From positions 39,663 through 103,662 of the forward strand of contig JAEVYU010000074.1 of assembly GCA_023392595.1 (NCBI GenBank): DNA of 64,000 nt, in the 5' to 3' direction. Each line of letters opens with the position of its first letter. The first letter of the stretch is position 1. A model generated the notes under the pieces. The model was not told the DNA's origin and made no database searches. It was given only the letters and a program-made list of their open reading frames with translations. This DNA comes from Bacillota bacterium (GTDB lineage: Bacteria > Bacillota > UBA4882 > UBA8346). Positions 35,583-43,841 of the stretch are shown here, piece after piece. Position numbers and translations under genes: made by a program.

Positions 35583-35964
35583 GGCGGACAAACACCCATT
35601 AATATTTGCTGTTACATCTTTATAATCAACAACCAATTTAATTCAACATATATGGATACAAATTTTGAATTCCACCTTCGGGCAATTGATCTTAGCTCTT
35701 AAAAATTAATCTTCCCTTCCGGATTTCATTCCCGGGACACAAATCTTCAATTCCCCCTTCGGGAAATTAATAATCCATTCGATTTCTTTTTTATTAAGAA
35801 AATTCAACCTGAATTCATTAAATATCTCGACTAAAAAAATCCATCCCAAAAGGGATAAACATCGGAATTCAATCAAAAAGCCACTGTCGAAATCCTCCAG
35901 CGGCTTTTTGATGTCCTTAAATTCATAGGAATCAATCAATGAAATAAATATAAATCCTAAGAAA

Positions 35965-37584
35965 TCATTTTGAAATATACATCTTTTGATAGTAATCCTC
36001 CAGCATCCGTTTGACGGCGAAAGTTTCGCGGGTGCTGTTGATACTCTCCCCCATCATCCGAATCCATTTTTCACGGTCGTGATAATAAGTGGGGATTACT
36101 TCCTCTTGCAAAACCCGGTAAAGGGCGTTCAAATCATGTTCGTCCTGTTCATATTCGGAGCAGCTTTCAAAACCGTCTCCAAATTGCCAGCCGTTGATTC
36201 CGTGCCTGCAGGCCTCCGGCCACCAGCCGTCCAGAATACTCAAGTTAAGGACCCCGTTCATCGCAGCCTTCATCCCTGAAGTGCCGCTGGCCTCTTTCGG
36301 CCGCCGCGGGTTGTTCAGCCAAACATCGGAACCGGTGGTCAACATTTTACCGATGGTCATATCATAGTTCTCCAAAAACACCACCGCGCCCGGATAGCGT
36401 TTGGACATCTGCACCAGATTTTCAACCACCCTTTTACCGCCGTCATCCAAAGGATGAGCTTTACCGGAAAACACAATCTGAAGTTTCCCCTTTTCCAGCA
36501 GCGGAGCGATGATGTCCGGTCTGCTGAAAATGAATCCGCTCCGTTTATATCCGGCTGCCCGTCTTGAAAAACCGATTAACAAACCTTCCGGATTCAGCTC
36601 GTTTCCGGTTCTTTCTTTAATAAATCCAATCAATTTTTGTTTGTTTTTTTGATGCTGTTCCCACAGCGAGCCCTCTCCTGCGGCCGCCCGCAACATCTCC
36701 GGATCAACCCAGGTTGGCGTGTGAATCGCGTTGGTAATGCCGACAATGGGCGAGCAGCCGGAAACATACGACCACATTTTATTGGCGGTCTGACAGTGTA
36801 GCTCGGCAACCGCATTGGTGATTCTCGACAAATGCAAAGCCGCGACCGTCATATTAAAAGGATTGCCGCCGATTTCCATCATTTGCTCCGCCGATAAACC
36901 GTTATTGGCCCCCATATACATCAACCGGTCAAGATCATGGGATTCGTTGCCTTCAACGATCGGGGTGTGGGTCGTAAAAACGATTTGTTCCCGGACCGCC
37001 GCCAATGCCGCTTCATAGTTCAATCCCCATTCCAGTTTCTCCCGGATCAGTTCGAACCCGGCAAAGACTGCATGGCCTTCATTGAAATGGTAAACATCCG
37101 TGGTAATGCCGAGGGCCCGCAACGCCTTCACGCCGCCAATCCCCAGAACCATTTCTTGGGCAATCCGTTCTTCCCCAAACCAGCCGTACAATTGACCGGT
37201 TATCCAGGGATCCTGATTCTCAGGCACGTCGGTATCCAGCAAATACAGGGGAGCATTACCGAAACGATCGACCAGCCAAACCTTGCAGACTACATTTCGT
37301 CTCCGGATTGGCACCACAATCTTCACTCCGGTATCTTTCAAAAAATCATACTGATAATTATGATAACTATCATAGGGCCGGCCATCCCGACCAATCCTTT
37401 GATCGGTATAACCTTGTTTCCATTTGATGCCGATTCCGACAATCGGGTATCCATGGTCTTTCGCGCCCTTGAGGTAATCCCCGGCCAGTATTCCAAGGCC
37501 CCCCGCATAAGTCCGAAAGGTTGCATCCAGACCATATTCCATACAAAAATAAGCCACTTTCGGCATATTATTTTGGTCTGCCAA
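35965..37584 (-). CDS. glgP: Alpha-glucan (glycogen/maltodextrin) phosphorylase, short form
   Basis: Releases glucose 1-phosphate from alpha-1,4-glucan. At 539 aa it belongs to the short alpha-glucan phosphorylase group that lacks the long N-terminal part of classical GlgP (about 800 aa). Conserved blocks are YFCMEYGLDATFRTYAGGLG, GNESHDL, IGFSRRAAGYKRSG, VFSGKAHPLDDGGK and the PLP lysine region EASGTSGMKAAMNG. The ATG at 37584 follows GGAGG. It is a single-gene unit. The product joins hexose phosphate metabolism with Pgi after phosphoglucomutase, which is not in the window. Confidence 0.93.
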   Translation of the reverse strand: MADQNNMPKVAYFCMEYGLDATFRTYAGGLGILAGDYLKGAKDHGYPIVGIGIKWKQGYTDQRIGRDGRPYDSYHNYQYDFLKDTGVKIVVPIRRRNVVCKVWLVDRFGNAPLYLLDTDVPENQDPWITGQLYGWFGEERIAQEMVLGIGGVKALRALGITTDVYHFNEGHAVFAGFELIREKLEWGLNYEAALAAVREQIVFTTHTPIVEGNESHDLDRLMYMGANNGLSAEQMMEIGGNPFNMTVAALHLSRITNAVAELHCQTANKMWSYVSGCSPIVGITNAIHTPTWVDPEMLRAAAGEGSLWEQHQKNKQKLIGFIKERTGNELNPEGLLIGFSRRAAGYKRSGFIFSRPDIIAPLLEKGKLQIVFSGKAHPLDDGGKRVVENLVQMSKRYPGAVVFLENYDMTIGKMLTTGSDVWLNNPRRPKEASGTSGMKAAMNGVLNLSILDGWWPEACRHGINGWQFGDGFESCSEYEQDEHDLNALYRVLQEEVIPTYYHDREKWIRMMGESINSTRETFAVKRMLEDYYQKMYISK

Positions 37585-37890
37585 AAAACCCCCTCCTTTT
37601 ATAAAATCATTATAATCTTCCTAGCTGGGCTTTTCTATATACAAAAAAAACCACCCATCTGGTAATTGTCATATAGGAGAAATATATGGAAAACAGTTAT
37701 TTTTATGTTTTCTTCCCGGCCCTGAATATCAACAAAAAAACCGCAGTCGCTGATCTACGGTTTTCAAATTTCTGGTATTGGGATTCCCGAAGGACTTGCC
37801 AAAGCCCCATAAGAACCTTTTGTGATTTATGCAAATTCTAACCATGCCCGCCTGGCGCTTGATGTTATGGAAAAAAAGCCCTTTTTGTAG

Positions 37891-38544
37891 TTACTCTTCT
37901 TTCATTTTGGCCGGGGGCAGTTTGAAATGGAAATCCTTAACCCGGATGATGGCCACATGTTTAAAAAACGCAAAATTGGGAAAGAGGTCCGGATTGACGT
38001 CGACTTTCATGATCGCGGCAAATCTCCCTTTTCCGCTCCCATGGAGGTTGAAACTGAAAGTTTTCCCGTCCTCGTATTGAATCATATGGAGGGGGTGAAA
38101 AAACGTCCACAAAGGAAAAACCCAGCCTTTTTTGGAAACCTTGACCGTGATATCGATGACGGGGACCCCGTTTTGCGTAACTTGCAGACTATCCAAATCC
38201 TTTCCGGGGATAAACCGGAAACCCGCCTTTTCTTTAGATATTCCCCAATTGCGCAAAGAATTTTCAAGTCCCTCCCGGTTATCGGAAACATAATTTTTGG
38301 AAATCGTATAAGCCTTGCGGTGTTGATGGCGCAACTTCCCGGGTACAAAAAACAATTCTTGATAAGGGCCCAGGTTGGAATGTTGGTAATCCGCAAACAC
38401 GATGGCGCCGACATTTCCGTAAAATCCTTTTCGAAACCGCTCGGGCAAAAAACCATGATCAAGAATAAACGATTTGGGAAATTTAAATAACATAATGTAA
38501 CCGTTACCTATAAAATCCCAGGACGTTTGATTCGCTTCGTCCAT
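37891..38544 (-). CDS. Acetoacetate decarboxylase-like protein
   Basis: 217 aa, tentatively an ADC-like fold protein. It has a beta-rich pattern and the block AIVFADYQHSNLGPYQELFFVPGK, which resembles the family's substrate-channel region. The catalytic lysine of true acetoacetate decarboxylases cannot be assigned with confidence, so enzyme activity is uncertain. The ATG at 38544 has GGGGAGGG 6 bases upstream; a longer start at 38595 lies within a palindrome-rich promoter region. It is monocistronic. Confidence 0.6.
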   Translation of the reverse strand: MDEANQTSWDFIGNGYIMLFKFPKSFILDHGFLPERFRKGFYGNVGAIVFADYQHSNLGPYQELFFVPGKLRHQHRKAYTISKNYVSDNREGLENSLRNWGISKEKAGFRFIPGKDLDSLQVTQNGVPVIDITVKVSKKGWVFPLWTFFHPLHMIQYEDGKTFSFNLHGSGKGRFAAIMKVDVNPDLFPNFAFFKHVAIIRVKDFHFKLPPAKMKEE

Positions 38545-38560
38545 AATGAACCCTCCCCAG

Positions 38561-38579
38561 TGTACGTAGGTTACGCACA
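38561..38579. promoter_or_regulatory. Candidate operator upstream of the ADC-like gene
   Basis: TGTACGTA-N3-TACGCACA is a dyad with 7 of 8 matching positions per arm. A third related half (TGTACG) follows at 38583. It lies between a TATAAT-like box (38601-38596 on the minus strand) and the ribosome site, where a repressor could act. Confidence 0.45.
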
Positions 38580-38653
38580 TTGTGTACGTTTGCATTATAA
38601 TTCTCCATCTCCAAGGTCATATCCTCCGTAAAATTAGGTAGGAAAAATAGTAC

Positions 38654-38681
38654 TTGTATTTCCTTTGATTCATGATATTAT
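38654..38681 (+). promoter_or_regulatory. Candidate promoter of the zinc-ribbon gene
   Basis: TTGTAT (38654-38659) and TATTAT (38676-38681) with a 16-base spacer; the start codon lies 114 bases on. Confidence 0.45.
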
Positions 38682-38794
38682 AAAATTGTACCTAAACAGG
38701 ATCATAAGGTTTGCAAATTCTGAAATGAATTGCCTCCGAATAGTCCAGGGAAGGTAAAATAAGAGCCCATAGGGCTAAAAGGTGAGGTTTTTTA

Positions 38795-39094
38795 ATGTTT
38801 CAGGATAAAACAAAAACATGTAAAGATTGTGGACAAGATTTTATTTTTACAGCCAGCGAACAGGAGTTTTTCGAATCCAAGGGATTTACCAATGAGCCTG
38901 GCCGTTGTCCCGCATGTAGGGCTGCCAAGAAAACCCAATCCGGTAGAGGCCGTGGCGGTTTTCAAAGCAGAGATCGTCAACTTTATGATGCGGTTTGCGC
39001 AGAATGCGGCAAACCCACCAAAGTTCCTTTCCAACCCAGCGGTGACAAACCCGTTTATTGCCGTGACTGCTTCCAATCCAGACGTTCATACTAA
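38795..39094 (+). CDS. Double zinc-ribbon protein
   Basis: 99 aa with two zinc-ribbon units. The first has CKDCGQDFIFTASEQEFF and CPACR; the second has CAECGKPTKVPFQP and CRDCFQ. Each gives a CxxC pair plus a second CxxC pair, enough for one zinc ion each. A Gly/Arg-rich linker (GRGRGGFQSRDR) lies between them and could bind nucleic acid. The family is widespread in Firmicutes and Chloroflexi, but its function is not established. It has its own promoter and terminator. Confidence 0.9.
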   Translation: MFQDKTKTCKDCGQDFIFTASEQEFFESKGFTNEPGRCPACRAAKKTQSGRGRGGFQSRDRQLYDAVCAECGKPTKVPFQPSGDKPVYCRDCFQSRRSY

Positions 39095-39102
39095 AATAAC
39101 GG

Positions 39103-39128
39103 AACCACCCTTGCGGGTGGTTTTTTTT
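39103..39128 (+). terminator. Terminator of the zinc-ribbon gene
   Basis: AACCACCC-ttgc-GGGTGGTT followed by a run of T. Confidence 0.88.
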
Positions 39129-39173
39129 AGGTTTTTTACGGGGCTGGTTTATAAGGCGCTTTAGAAATCAAGC

Positions 39174-39746
39174 CTACTTTTTACGATGTTTTTTAACGGA
39201 AAACCCGAAGCTGCCGACGGCCTCTCCCAGCGTCCGGTATTGGCCGTGAACGTAGCTTATCAGGTCTGCCTTCTCCAAATTTAACCGGCCGCTCCGGTCG
39301 ATTAACCCTTCCTCGACCTGAATTCCGGTAACTTTGGCCAGAAACAGGTGGTGGGAGCCTAAATCCTTGACCGCGCTCACCCTGCACTCCAAGGCAAGGG
39401 GCGCCTCTTCAATCACGGGCGCTTTCAGATTCCGCGCCGCCGCCGCCGTTAAACCGGTAGCCTGAAATTTGTCGTAATCCTTGCCGGAAACGACTCCGCA
39501 ATAATCCACCGCCCGGGCCATATGGCGGTTGGGCAGGTTGATCACAAATTCTCCGCTCTCTTTGATGAGGGGATAGGAATAACGCTCCGGCCGCACCGAG
39601 ATGGAAACCATCACCGGATCGGAGGCTACCGTTCCGGCCCAGGCAATGGTAATGATGTTTTTAACTCCTTGAAGTTCCCCGCAACTTACCAGGACAACCG
39701 GCGCCGGGTAAAGCAAAGTCCCTGGCTTCCAAAATAACTTTCCCAT
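39174..39746 (-). CDS. Flavin reductase-like protein (FMN-binding split barrel)
   Basis: Likely FMN-binding flavin reductase or oxygenase partner (190 aa). The family pattern is visible as PAPVVLVSCG, TIAWAGTVASDPVMVSISVRP, SGEFVINLPNRH and GSHHLFLAKVTGI. The ATG at 39746 follows AAAGGA. It points towards the zinc-ribbon gene and is followed upstream by a small Cys-rich gene on the same strand, 47 bases away. The electron donor and partner are unknown. Confidence 0.88.
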   Translation of the reverse strand: MGKLFWKPGTLLYPAPVVLVSCGELQGVKNIITIAWAGTVASDPVMVSISVRPERYSYPLIKESGEFVINLPNRHMARAVDYCGVVSGKDYDKFQATGLTAAAARNLKAPVIEEAPLALECRVSAVKDLGSHHLFLAKVTGIQVEEGLIDRSGRLNLEKADLISYVHGQYRTLGEAVGSFGFSVKKHRKK

Positions 39747-39793
39747 GATAGTCTTTCCTTTATTAAAGTGTCGCTTCCATAGAGTTTATCCTC

Positions 39794-40018
39794 TTATTTT
39801 TTACTGTTGGCCTCAATAATCCGCTCCGCTTTCTCTTCCATATTTGGGTATAAATTATCGGTTACAAACTCTTTCCCTATTATACTGGCAACTCGATATC
39901 TGGCGCACTTTGTCTTGTCGCTCTCGCAATAATTTTTTTTAAACAGACGACCCAAAGCGCTCTCAATAGGCATTTTATCATTGTAAAAGGGACATTTCTC
40001 CAAGTTTTCACAAAGCAT
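39794..40018 (-). CDS. Small cysteine-containing conserved protein
   Basis: 74 aa, starting MLCENLEKCPFYNDKMP and containing YCESDKTKCARYRVA and NLYPNMEEKAERII. This pattern (CPFY, YC..DK..CARY, LYPNM) is one I have seen in many anaerobic bacteria as an uncharacterised small protein; four cysteines could bind a metal. The ATG at 40018 has AAAGGA 8 bases upstream, while one at 40027 is too close to it. It precedes the flavin reductase gene in the same direction and may be co-transcribed. No function is assigned. Confidence 0.75.
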   Translation of the reverse strand: MLCENLEKCPFYNDKMPIESALGRLFKKNYCESDKTKCARYRVASIIGKEFVTDNLYPNMEEKAERIIEANSKK

Positions 40019-40174
40019 AGCGATCATCCTTTCGTGTTGGAAATATAAGTATGCCCTGGTTAGTGCTTTAATCTTATCATGGAAGAAAAAAGCTGTCTAT
40101 TCGTAAACCGGAAGATCTTTATGTTTATTTCAGTTGATACCGGAGCGAATTTTAATTTTAAAAATAGAAATAGC

Positions 40175-40192
40175 GCCGAAGGCGGGATTTGA
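40175..40192. repeat. 18-bp copy of the tRNA-Leu 3' end (att-like)
   Basis: GCCGAAGGCGGGATTTGA is identical to 40374-40391 in the tRNA-Leu gene and in the same orientation, 199 bases apart. Such duplications are left by integrative elements that use a tRNA 3' end. Confidence 0.6.
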
Positions 40193-40199
40193 CAATAGG

Positions 40200-40332
40200 C
40201 TTGTAATTGATTTCTTATATGTTTCTCGATTGCTTCTTTATTACGGCCCATCGTATCCACATAATATCCTCGACACCAAAAAATAAAGCGCCGTATATTC
40301 GGCGCTATTTTTGGAAAAGTAATCTGAACCAT
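40200..40332 (-). pseudogene. IS200/IS605-type transposase (TnpA) remnant
   Basis: The segment RRFIFWCRGYYVDTMGRNKE and the following AIEKHIRNQL match the C-terminal part of IS200 TnpA (FWCRGYYVDTVGKN...). The catalytic Tyr region is included, but the HUH half and the rest of the protein are missing; an intact TnpA is about 150 aa. The frame continues into unrelated sequence containing the tRNA-like repeat. It lies between the two tRNA 3'-end copies. Confidence 0.75.
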
Positions 40333-40369
40333 CTATTCGCAAAATCCCAAAAGATATTGAGAAAATTAT

Positions 40370-40456
40370 TGGTGCCGAAGGCGGGATTTGAACCCGCACG
40401 CCCTTGCGGACACAGCGCCCTGAACGCTGCGCGTCTGCCAGTTCCACCACTTCGGC
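40370..40456 (-). tRNA. tRNA-Leu (anticodon CAG)
   Basis: 87 bases including an encoded CCA. The acceptor stem is GCCGAAG/CTTCGGC with discriminator A. The anticodon stem CAGCG/CGCTG encloses TTCAGGG, giving CAG. A long variable arm (GTGTCCGCAAGGGCGT) marks it as class II, and GGTTCAAATCC is the T-loop. The opposite strand contains an open frame that is only a shadow of this gene. Confidence 0.96.
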
Positions 40457-40778
40457 ACTTCACGTGTATCATAAATTATAACCTATCTTTGATAAACTGT
40501 AAAGAGGCACTTTCAAAAATCATTCCGGTAAATGATCCAATTCCTATCTTTGTGGCAGGATTATGCCGACGCTTCACGAAATATCAAAACATGGGGATTC
40601 CTTCGGCAACGATCGTTACCCCGCCGTGAGGATTCTATATTACAAAATAACAAACTCTCGATTAGCCGGTTTGAACCGGCTTGGGTTCAACAAACCGCGC
40701 GGCTTTAGCCCGCCAGAACCAGGGTTGCATTTTCGCCGTAACGTTCATCATTCATTATATCCAAGGAGGTTTTATCCC
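40457..40778. other. Gap between tRNA-Leu and the aminotransferase gene
   Basis: Contains the perfect palindrome AGCCGGTTTGAACCGGCT (40664-40681) and GGCTTTAGCCCGC (40701-40713), the second copy of the module seen at 35520-35582. The open frame extending the aminotransferase upstream through this region is not believed. No other gene was seen. Confidence 0.5.
40664..40713. repeat. Palindrome plus GGCTTTAGCCCGC module, copy 2
   Basis: Perfect 18-base palindrome at 40664-40681 and the 13-base block at 40701-40713, in the same order and orientation as at 35520-35582. Confidence 0.45.
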
Positions 40779-41969
40779 ATGTCTATCTCCGATCAGATCC
40801 GCGAATCTCTCAATCACTCCTCGCTGGTCCGGAAAATGTTTGAAGAGGGCGACCGCCTGCGCCGCATTTACGGTCCGGATAAGGTTTATGATTTCTCCCT
40901 GGGCAATCCCGATCTGGAACCGCCGGAATCTTTTCAGCAAGAACTGCGTGAGCTGGCCAATCATCCCATCCCCGGAATGCATAAATACATGAGCAACGCC
41001 GGTTACGAGGGGACCCGCGCGGCCATAGCGGCTTATCAAAACAAACGCACCGGTCTATCCTTAAATGCCAATCATGTCGTGATGACCTCCGGAGCCGGCG
41101 GCGCTTTGAACGTGATCTTTAAATCCTTGCTGAACCCCGGCGATGAAGTCATTGTCAGCGCTCCCTATTTCATGGAATACGGCTTTTATACCGACAATCA
41201 CCGGGGCAAACTGGTGGTGGTCAAAACCCAACCCGACTTTCAACTGGACCCGGAGGCCATCCGTGGGGCGGTCAATTCGAAAACCAAAGCCATCCTGATC
41301 AATTCTCCCAATAACCCCACCGGGGTGGTTTATTCCGAGAAGACATTAACCGCGCTTGCCGCCGTAATCCGGGAAAAAGAAAAGGAACTCGGGAAAGTAA
41401 TTTATTTAATTTCCGATGAACCGTATGCCGGATTGGTCTATGACGGCGTGGAAGCTCCGCCCATATTGAGAATATTCGAACATGGCATCGTGGCCACTTC
41501 CCACAGCAAAGACCTGGCCATACCGGGAGAACGCATCGGTTACGTCGCCATCAACCCCCAAATACCGGAAGCCGATCTCTTTTTTAACGCATTGGTTTTC
41601 GCCAACCGGATTCTGGGATTTGTAAATGCCCCCGCTTTAATGCAGCGTCTGGTGGCTGATCTTCAGGGCCAAGTGGCCGGGTTGGATTTGTACCGGGAGC
41701 GGCGGGATATTTTGTATAACCATCTGACCGGCATCGGGTTTGAAGTAATCAAGCCCCAGGGCGCCTTTTATCTCTTTCCCAAAAGCCCGATTCCTGATGA
41801 CGGCGCTTTTAGCCAGGCAGCCCAAAAACACAACATTTTAATCGTCCCGGGGAAAGGATTCTGTCAGCCGGGATATTTCCGGATTGCCTATTGCGTTTCC
41901 AAGGAAATCATCCAAAATTCCTTGCCGGCCTTCACCGCTTTGGCCAAGGAGTTTAACCTCACCCTATAA
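40779..41969 (+). CDS. PLP-dependent aminotransferase, class I
   Basis: Transfers an amino group with pyridoxal phosphate (396 aa). Family blocks are YDFSLGNPDLEPP, MTSGAGGALNVIFK (cofactor phosphate site), NSPNNPTG, ISDEPYAGLVYDG and SHSKDLAIPGERIGY with the Schiff-base Lys244. The ATG at 40779 has AGGAGG 9 bases upstream; a frame extending to 40563 would include repeat sequence and is rejected. It is a single gene with a terminator. It resembles aspartate aminotransferase-like enzymes of fold type I; substrate not determined. Confidence 0.92.
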   Translation: MSISDQIRESLNHSSLVRKMFEEGDRLRRIYGPDKVYDFSLGNPDLEPPESFQQELRELANHPIPGMHKYMSNAGYEGTRAAIAAYQNKRTGLSLNANHVVMTSGAGGALNVIFKSLLNPGDEVIVSAPYFMEYGFYTDNHRGKLVVVKTQPDFQLDPEAIRGAVNSKTKAILINSPNNPTGVVYSEKTLTALAAVIREKEKELGKVIYLISDEPYAGLVYDGVEAPPILRIFEHGIVATSHSKDLAIPGERIGYVAINPQIPEADLFFNALVFANRILGFVNAPALMQRLVADLQGQVAGLDLYRERRDILYNHLTGIGFEVIKPQGAFYLFPKSPIPDDGAFSQAAQKHNILIVPGKGFCQPGYFRIAYCVSKEIIQNSLPAFTALAKEFNLTL

Positions 41970-42005
41970 TCGAAATCCCTGATCATCCTATGCTTCCATC
42001 AAAGA

Positions 42006-42038
42006 AGATCCCTGCAAATTGCGGGGATCTTTTTTTTT
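42006..42038 (+). terminator. Terminator of the aminotransferase gene
   Basis: AGATCCCTGC-aaatt-GCGGGGATCT followed by a run of T. Confidence 0.9.
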
Positions 42039-42080
42039 ATAAATTTTTTTAAAAAAAGTATAAAGTTCCCGGCAAAAAAT

Positions 42081-42143
42081 CCGATAGTTTATTATGTAAA
42101 GACAAACTATTGGCAATAGCGCCAATATAATTAATATTGCGCT
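42081..42143 (+). promoter_or_regulatory. Two consecutive hairpins in the agrB leader
   Basis: CCGATAGTTT (42081-42090) faces AAACTATTGG (42104-42113), 9 of 10 paired. AGCGCCAATAT (42118-42128) faces AATATTGCGCT (42133-42143), nearly complete. The second ends about 30 bases before agrB. They may form operator dyads or a structured 5' leader. Confidence 0.45.
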
Positions 42144-42175
42144 TTTATGCCTTGGTGAAAGAAAGGTGCGAGAAG

Positions 42176-42781
42176 ATGGTTACCATAGCGGAAGTTGCGG
42201 ATCATGTCGGGGAATATATCGGTGAAAAGGCCGGCTTGCAGTCTGAAGTCAACAAAATTTGTTATGGGATTGAATGCCTGTCCATCATGGCGATCAGCAT
42301 CGGTTTCATTCTGGCGGTCGGCTGGTTGGGCGGCGCTTTGCGGGAGACTCTTTGGATAACCTTTGCCGCATTATGGATGAAACACATCATCGGCGGCCCT
42401 CACCTTTCCGGTTTTGTCAGATGCACCGTTTTCAGCGCGTTAATCCTGGCCGGTTCCGGATGGGCATTGAAAACTTTGGGCCTTCCCTCTCCCTGGTGGC
42501 TGCTGGCTTTGGCAACCGCAGGATGCTGCGCTGTTCTGCTTTATGGTCCGCTGTTGGCGCCGGATTTTGATTTCAGTAAGCAACAAATCAAATCCAGAAA
42601 ACGTTTCGGGGTAATCACCCTCGCATCTCTGAGCCTTTTAAATATCTGGTTTGTCAGTACCTGGTTATCGGCTTTAAATATCGGGGTTTTACTCACAGTT
42701 TTGCTCAGAACACCGGCCGGTGTCTGGATAGTCCATGAGTTGGAACAGATTACTAAAGGAAAGGAGGCGCAATCCGTATGA
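42176..42781 (+). CDS. agrB: AgrB-like peptide-processing membrane protease
   Basis: Cuts and cyclises the AgrD precursor peptide in the membrane (201 aa). The catalytic pair His76 and Cys83 lies in GGPHLSGFVRCTVF, at the positions known from the S. aureus protein (77 and 84). Five to six hydrophobic segments surround it, and a K/R-rich loop (QQIKSRKRFG) lies near residue 140. The ATG at 42176 follows AAAGG by 9 bases. Its stop overlaps the agrD start (ATGA), so the two are translated together. It is slightly longer than typical (about 190 aa) and appears intact. Confidence 0.93.
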   Translation: MVTIAEVADHVGEYIGEKAGLQSEVNKICYGIECLSIMAISIGFILAVGWLGGALRETLWITFAALWMKHIIGGPHLSGFVRCTVFSALILAGSGWALKTLGLPSPWWLLALATAGCCAVLLYGPLLAPDFDFSKQQIKSRKRFGVITLASLSLLNIWFVSTWLSALNIGVLLTVLLRTPAGVWIVHELEQITKGKEAQSV

Positions 42782-42885
42782 AAAGAGTATATTTATTATT
42801 AGCCGCAGTCGCTACATTGGCTGCTTCCCTTAGCGCGGCCTTTGCTTGCCAAAGTTTATCTTATCAACCAAAAATGAGGAAATAA
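42778..42885 (+). CDS. agrD: AgrD-like cyclic lactone/thiolactone autoinducer precursor
   Basis: A 35-codon gene overlapping agrB by 4 bases and preceded by AAAGGAGG-like sequence. The protein starts MKRVYLLLAAVATLAASLSA, an amphipathic/hydrophobic leader, and continues AFACQSLSYQPKMRK. CxxxxYQPK is the hallmark of clostridial and listerial AgrD. By analogy with Listeria (cut before YEPK) the ring would be Cys24-Ser28 (CQSLS). The C-terminal tail is short and basic instead of acidic, which is unusual. It was too short for routine gene prediction. Confidence 0.88.
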   Translation: MKRVYLLLAAVATLAASLSAAFACQSLSYQPKMRK

Positions 42886-42921
42886 TTGATGAATGTTTTC
42901 ATTTGTAGAGATTTTTTACCG

Positions 42922-42957
42922 CCAAGGTATTTTTAATATACCTTGGTATTTTTTTGT
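42922..42957 (+). terminator. Terminator after agrD
   Basis: CCAAGGTAT (42922-42930) pairs with ATACCTTGG (42938-42946), followed by TATTTTTTTG. It separates agrBD from the membrane-protein genes downstream. Confidence 0.88.
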
Positions 42958-43150
42958 GTTATAATATTTGTATAGAATTACTTTCTTCGCAATTTTAAAA
43001 TATTTTCTAAATGGACCACAAAATATCAAGAATCGGTATTTATAGTTGATTTTTTAGTTATTTGTGACGATACCTTTTTTAATACAGCGACGTAAGCGCA
43101 TTCAAACCTCCATTATGCAAGATAGAATATCTTTCCGGAGTGTGGAAAAA

Positions 43151-43645
43151 ATGAAAGATCTCTTTCTAACTCTGCTGACCTGCCTGATGTTTTATATGAC
43201 TTTTTTCATTCATTACCAGCTGGCCTCGGCCTTTATTGATCGTTTCCCATCCCTAAAACAGGCCCAGCTCCCGGTCCTAATCATCTCTGCGCTTGCCTAC
43301 ATCTCCAAAATTTTCTTGGAAGCCTCCGCTCCCGTGCACACCGTGGTGGTGGTGATTATTTGCGCCGGGGTACTTTGGTTGTTTAATCCGATCGATTGGA
43401 TACTCAGCTTAATCGGCTCCTTGCTGACCATTATCACTGTAACCTTGGGGAGCATGATTTTGGCTTGCCCGCTCTTCCTCAAACTGGGTTATGCGATTCC
43501 GTCAAACTTTAGTGGGTATTCATGGTACTCATGGACGCTTTTAAATCTGCTAGAACTGGTGGCCCCAATATTGGTTTTGGTTATTCTAAAAGTCAGCAAA
43601 TTCTCCTTGCTGAAATATCTTCAAGATTATACGGCGAAAACATAA
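43151..43645 (+). CDS. Small multi-pass membrane protein, putative detached AgrC sensor module, copy 1
   Basis: 164 aa with about five membrane segments and almost no soluble part. Not a named family, but it contains ASAPVHTVVVVIICA and LSLIGSLLTIITVTLGS, which resemble the membrane sensor part of AgrC-like GHKL kinases. The start ATG at 43151 is chosen because it aligns with the start of its paralog at 43842 and follows GTGGA; an upstream frame start at 43064 would add a hydrophilic tail. Neighbours are agrBD upstream and the paralog and kinase downstream. An extended -10 (TGTTATAAT) lies near 42960. The role as peptide receptor is inferred. Confidence 0.75.
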   Translation: MKDLFLTLLTCLMFYMTFFIHYQLASAFIDRFPSLKQAQLPVLIISALAYISKIFLEASAPVHTVVVVIICAGVLWLFNPIDWILSLIGSLLTIITVTLGSMILACPLFLKLGYAIPSNFSGYSWYSWTLLNLLELVAPILVLVILKVSKFSLLKYLQDYTAKT

Positions 43646-43841
43646 TTTTTACGGGATTGCATGGGTTGCCAATTTTGATGTCGTTTCATTATTTTTTACT
43701 TTGTTCGGAAGAAAACCCCGGGACGGTTTGGCTAAAAAATAATTTGGATCAAAAAGCGTAATATTCCCTGATTTTTATGTTATAATTTTCTATGAGCTTG
43801 GTTTTAGAGCTTATAGAACACTTATAAGGAGCTGAGAGTAG

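Larger units (their letters stand above)
34991..35964. other. Repeat-rich gap of about 970 bases without a convincing gene
   Basis: Holds the 163-bp inverted-repeat element at 35168-35330, a GTGTTC-GAACAC hairpin near 35408, a palindrome at 35520-35540 with a downstream GGCTTTAGCCCGC (35570-35582), and two diverged copies of a stretch containing CCTTCGGG flanked by AATT (about 35657-35690 and 35741-35775). An open frame of 77 codons at 35706-35939 has no ribosome site or family features and is not called. The region looks like a place where short mobile elements collect. Confidence 0.6.

Noticed and set aside
35706..35939. 77-codon open frame in the repeat-rich gap
   Set aside because: No ribosome site or recognisable domain; it crosses a repeated CCTTCGGG stretch.
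40241..40450. 69-codon frame with MVELADAQRSG
   Set aside because: It is a translation of the tRNA-Leu gene, an artefact seen in many genomes.
43522..43761. 79-codon plus-strand frame
   Set aside because: Overlaps the end of the membrane protein gene in another frame and continues into a non-coding gap.
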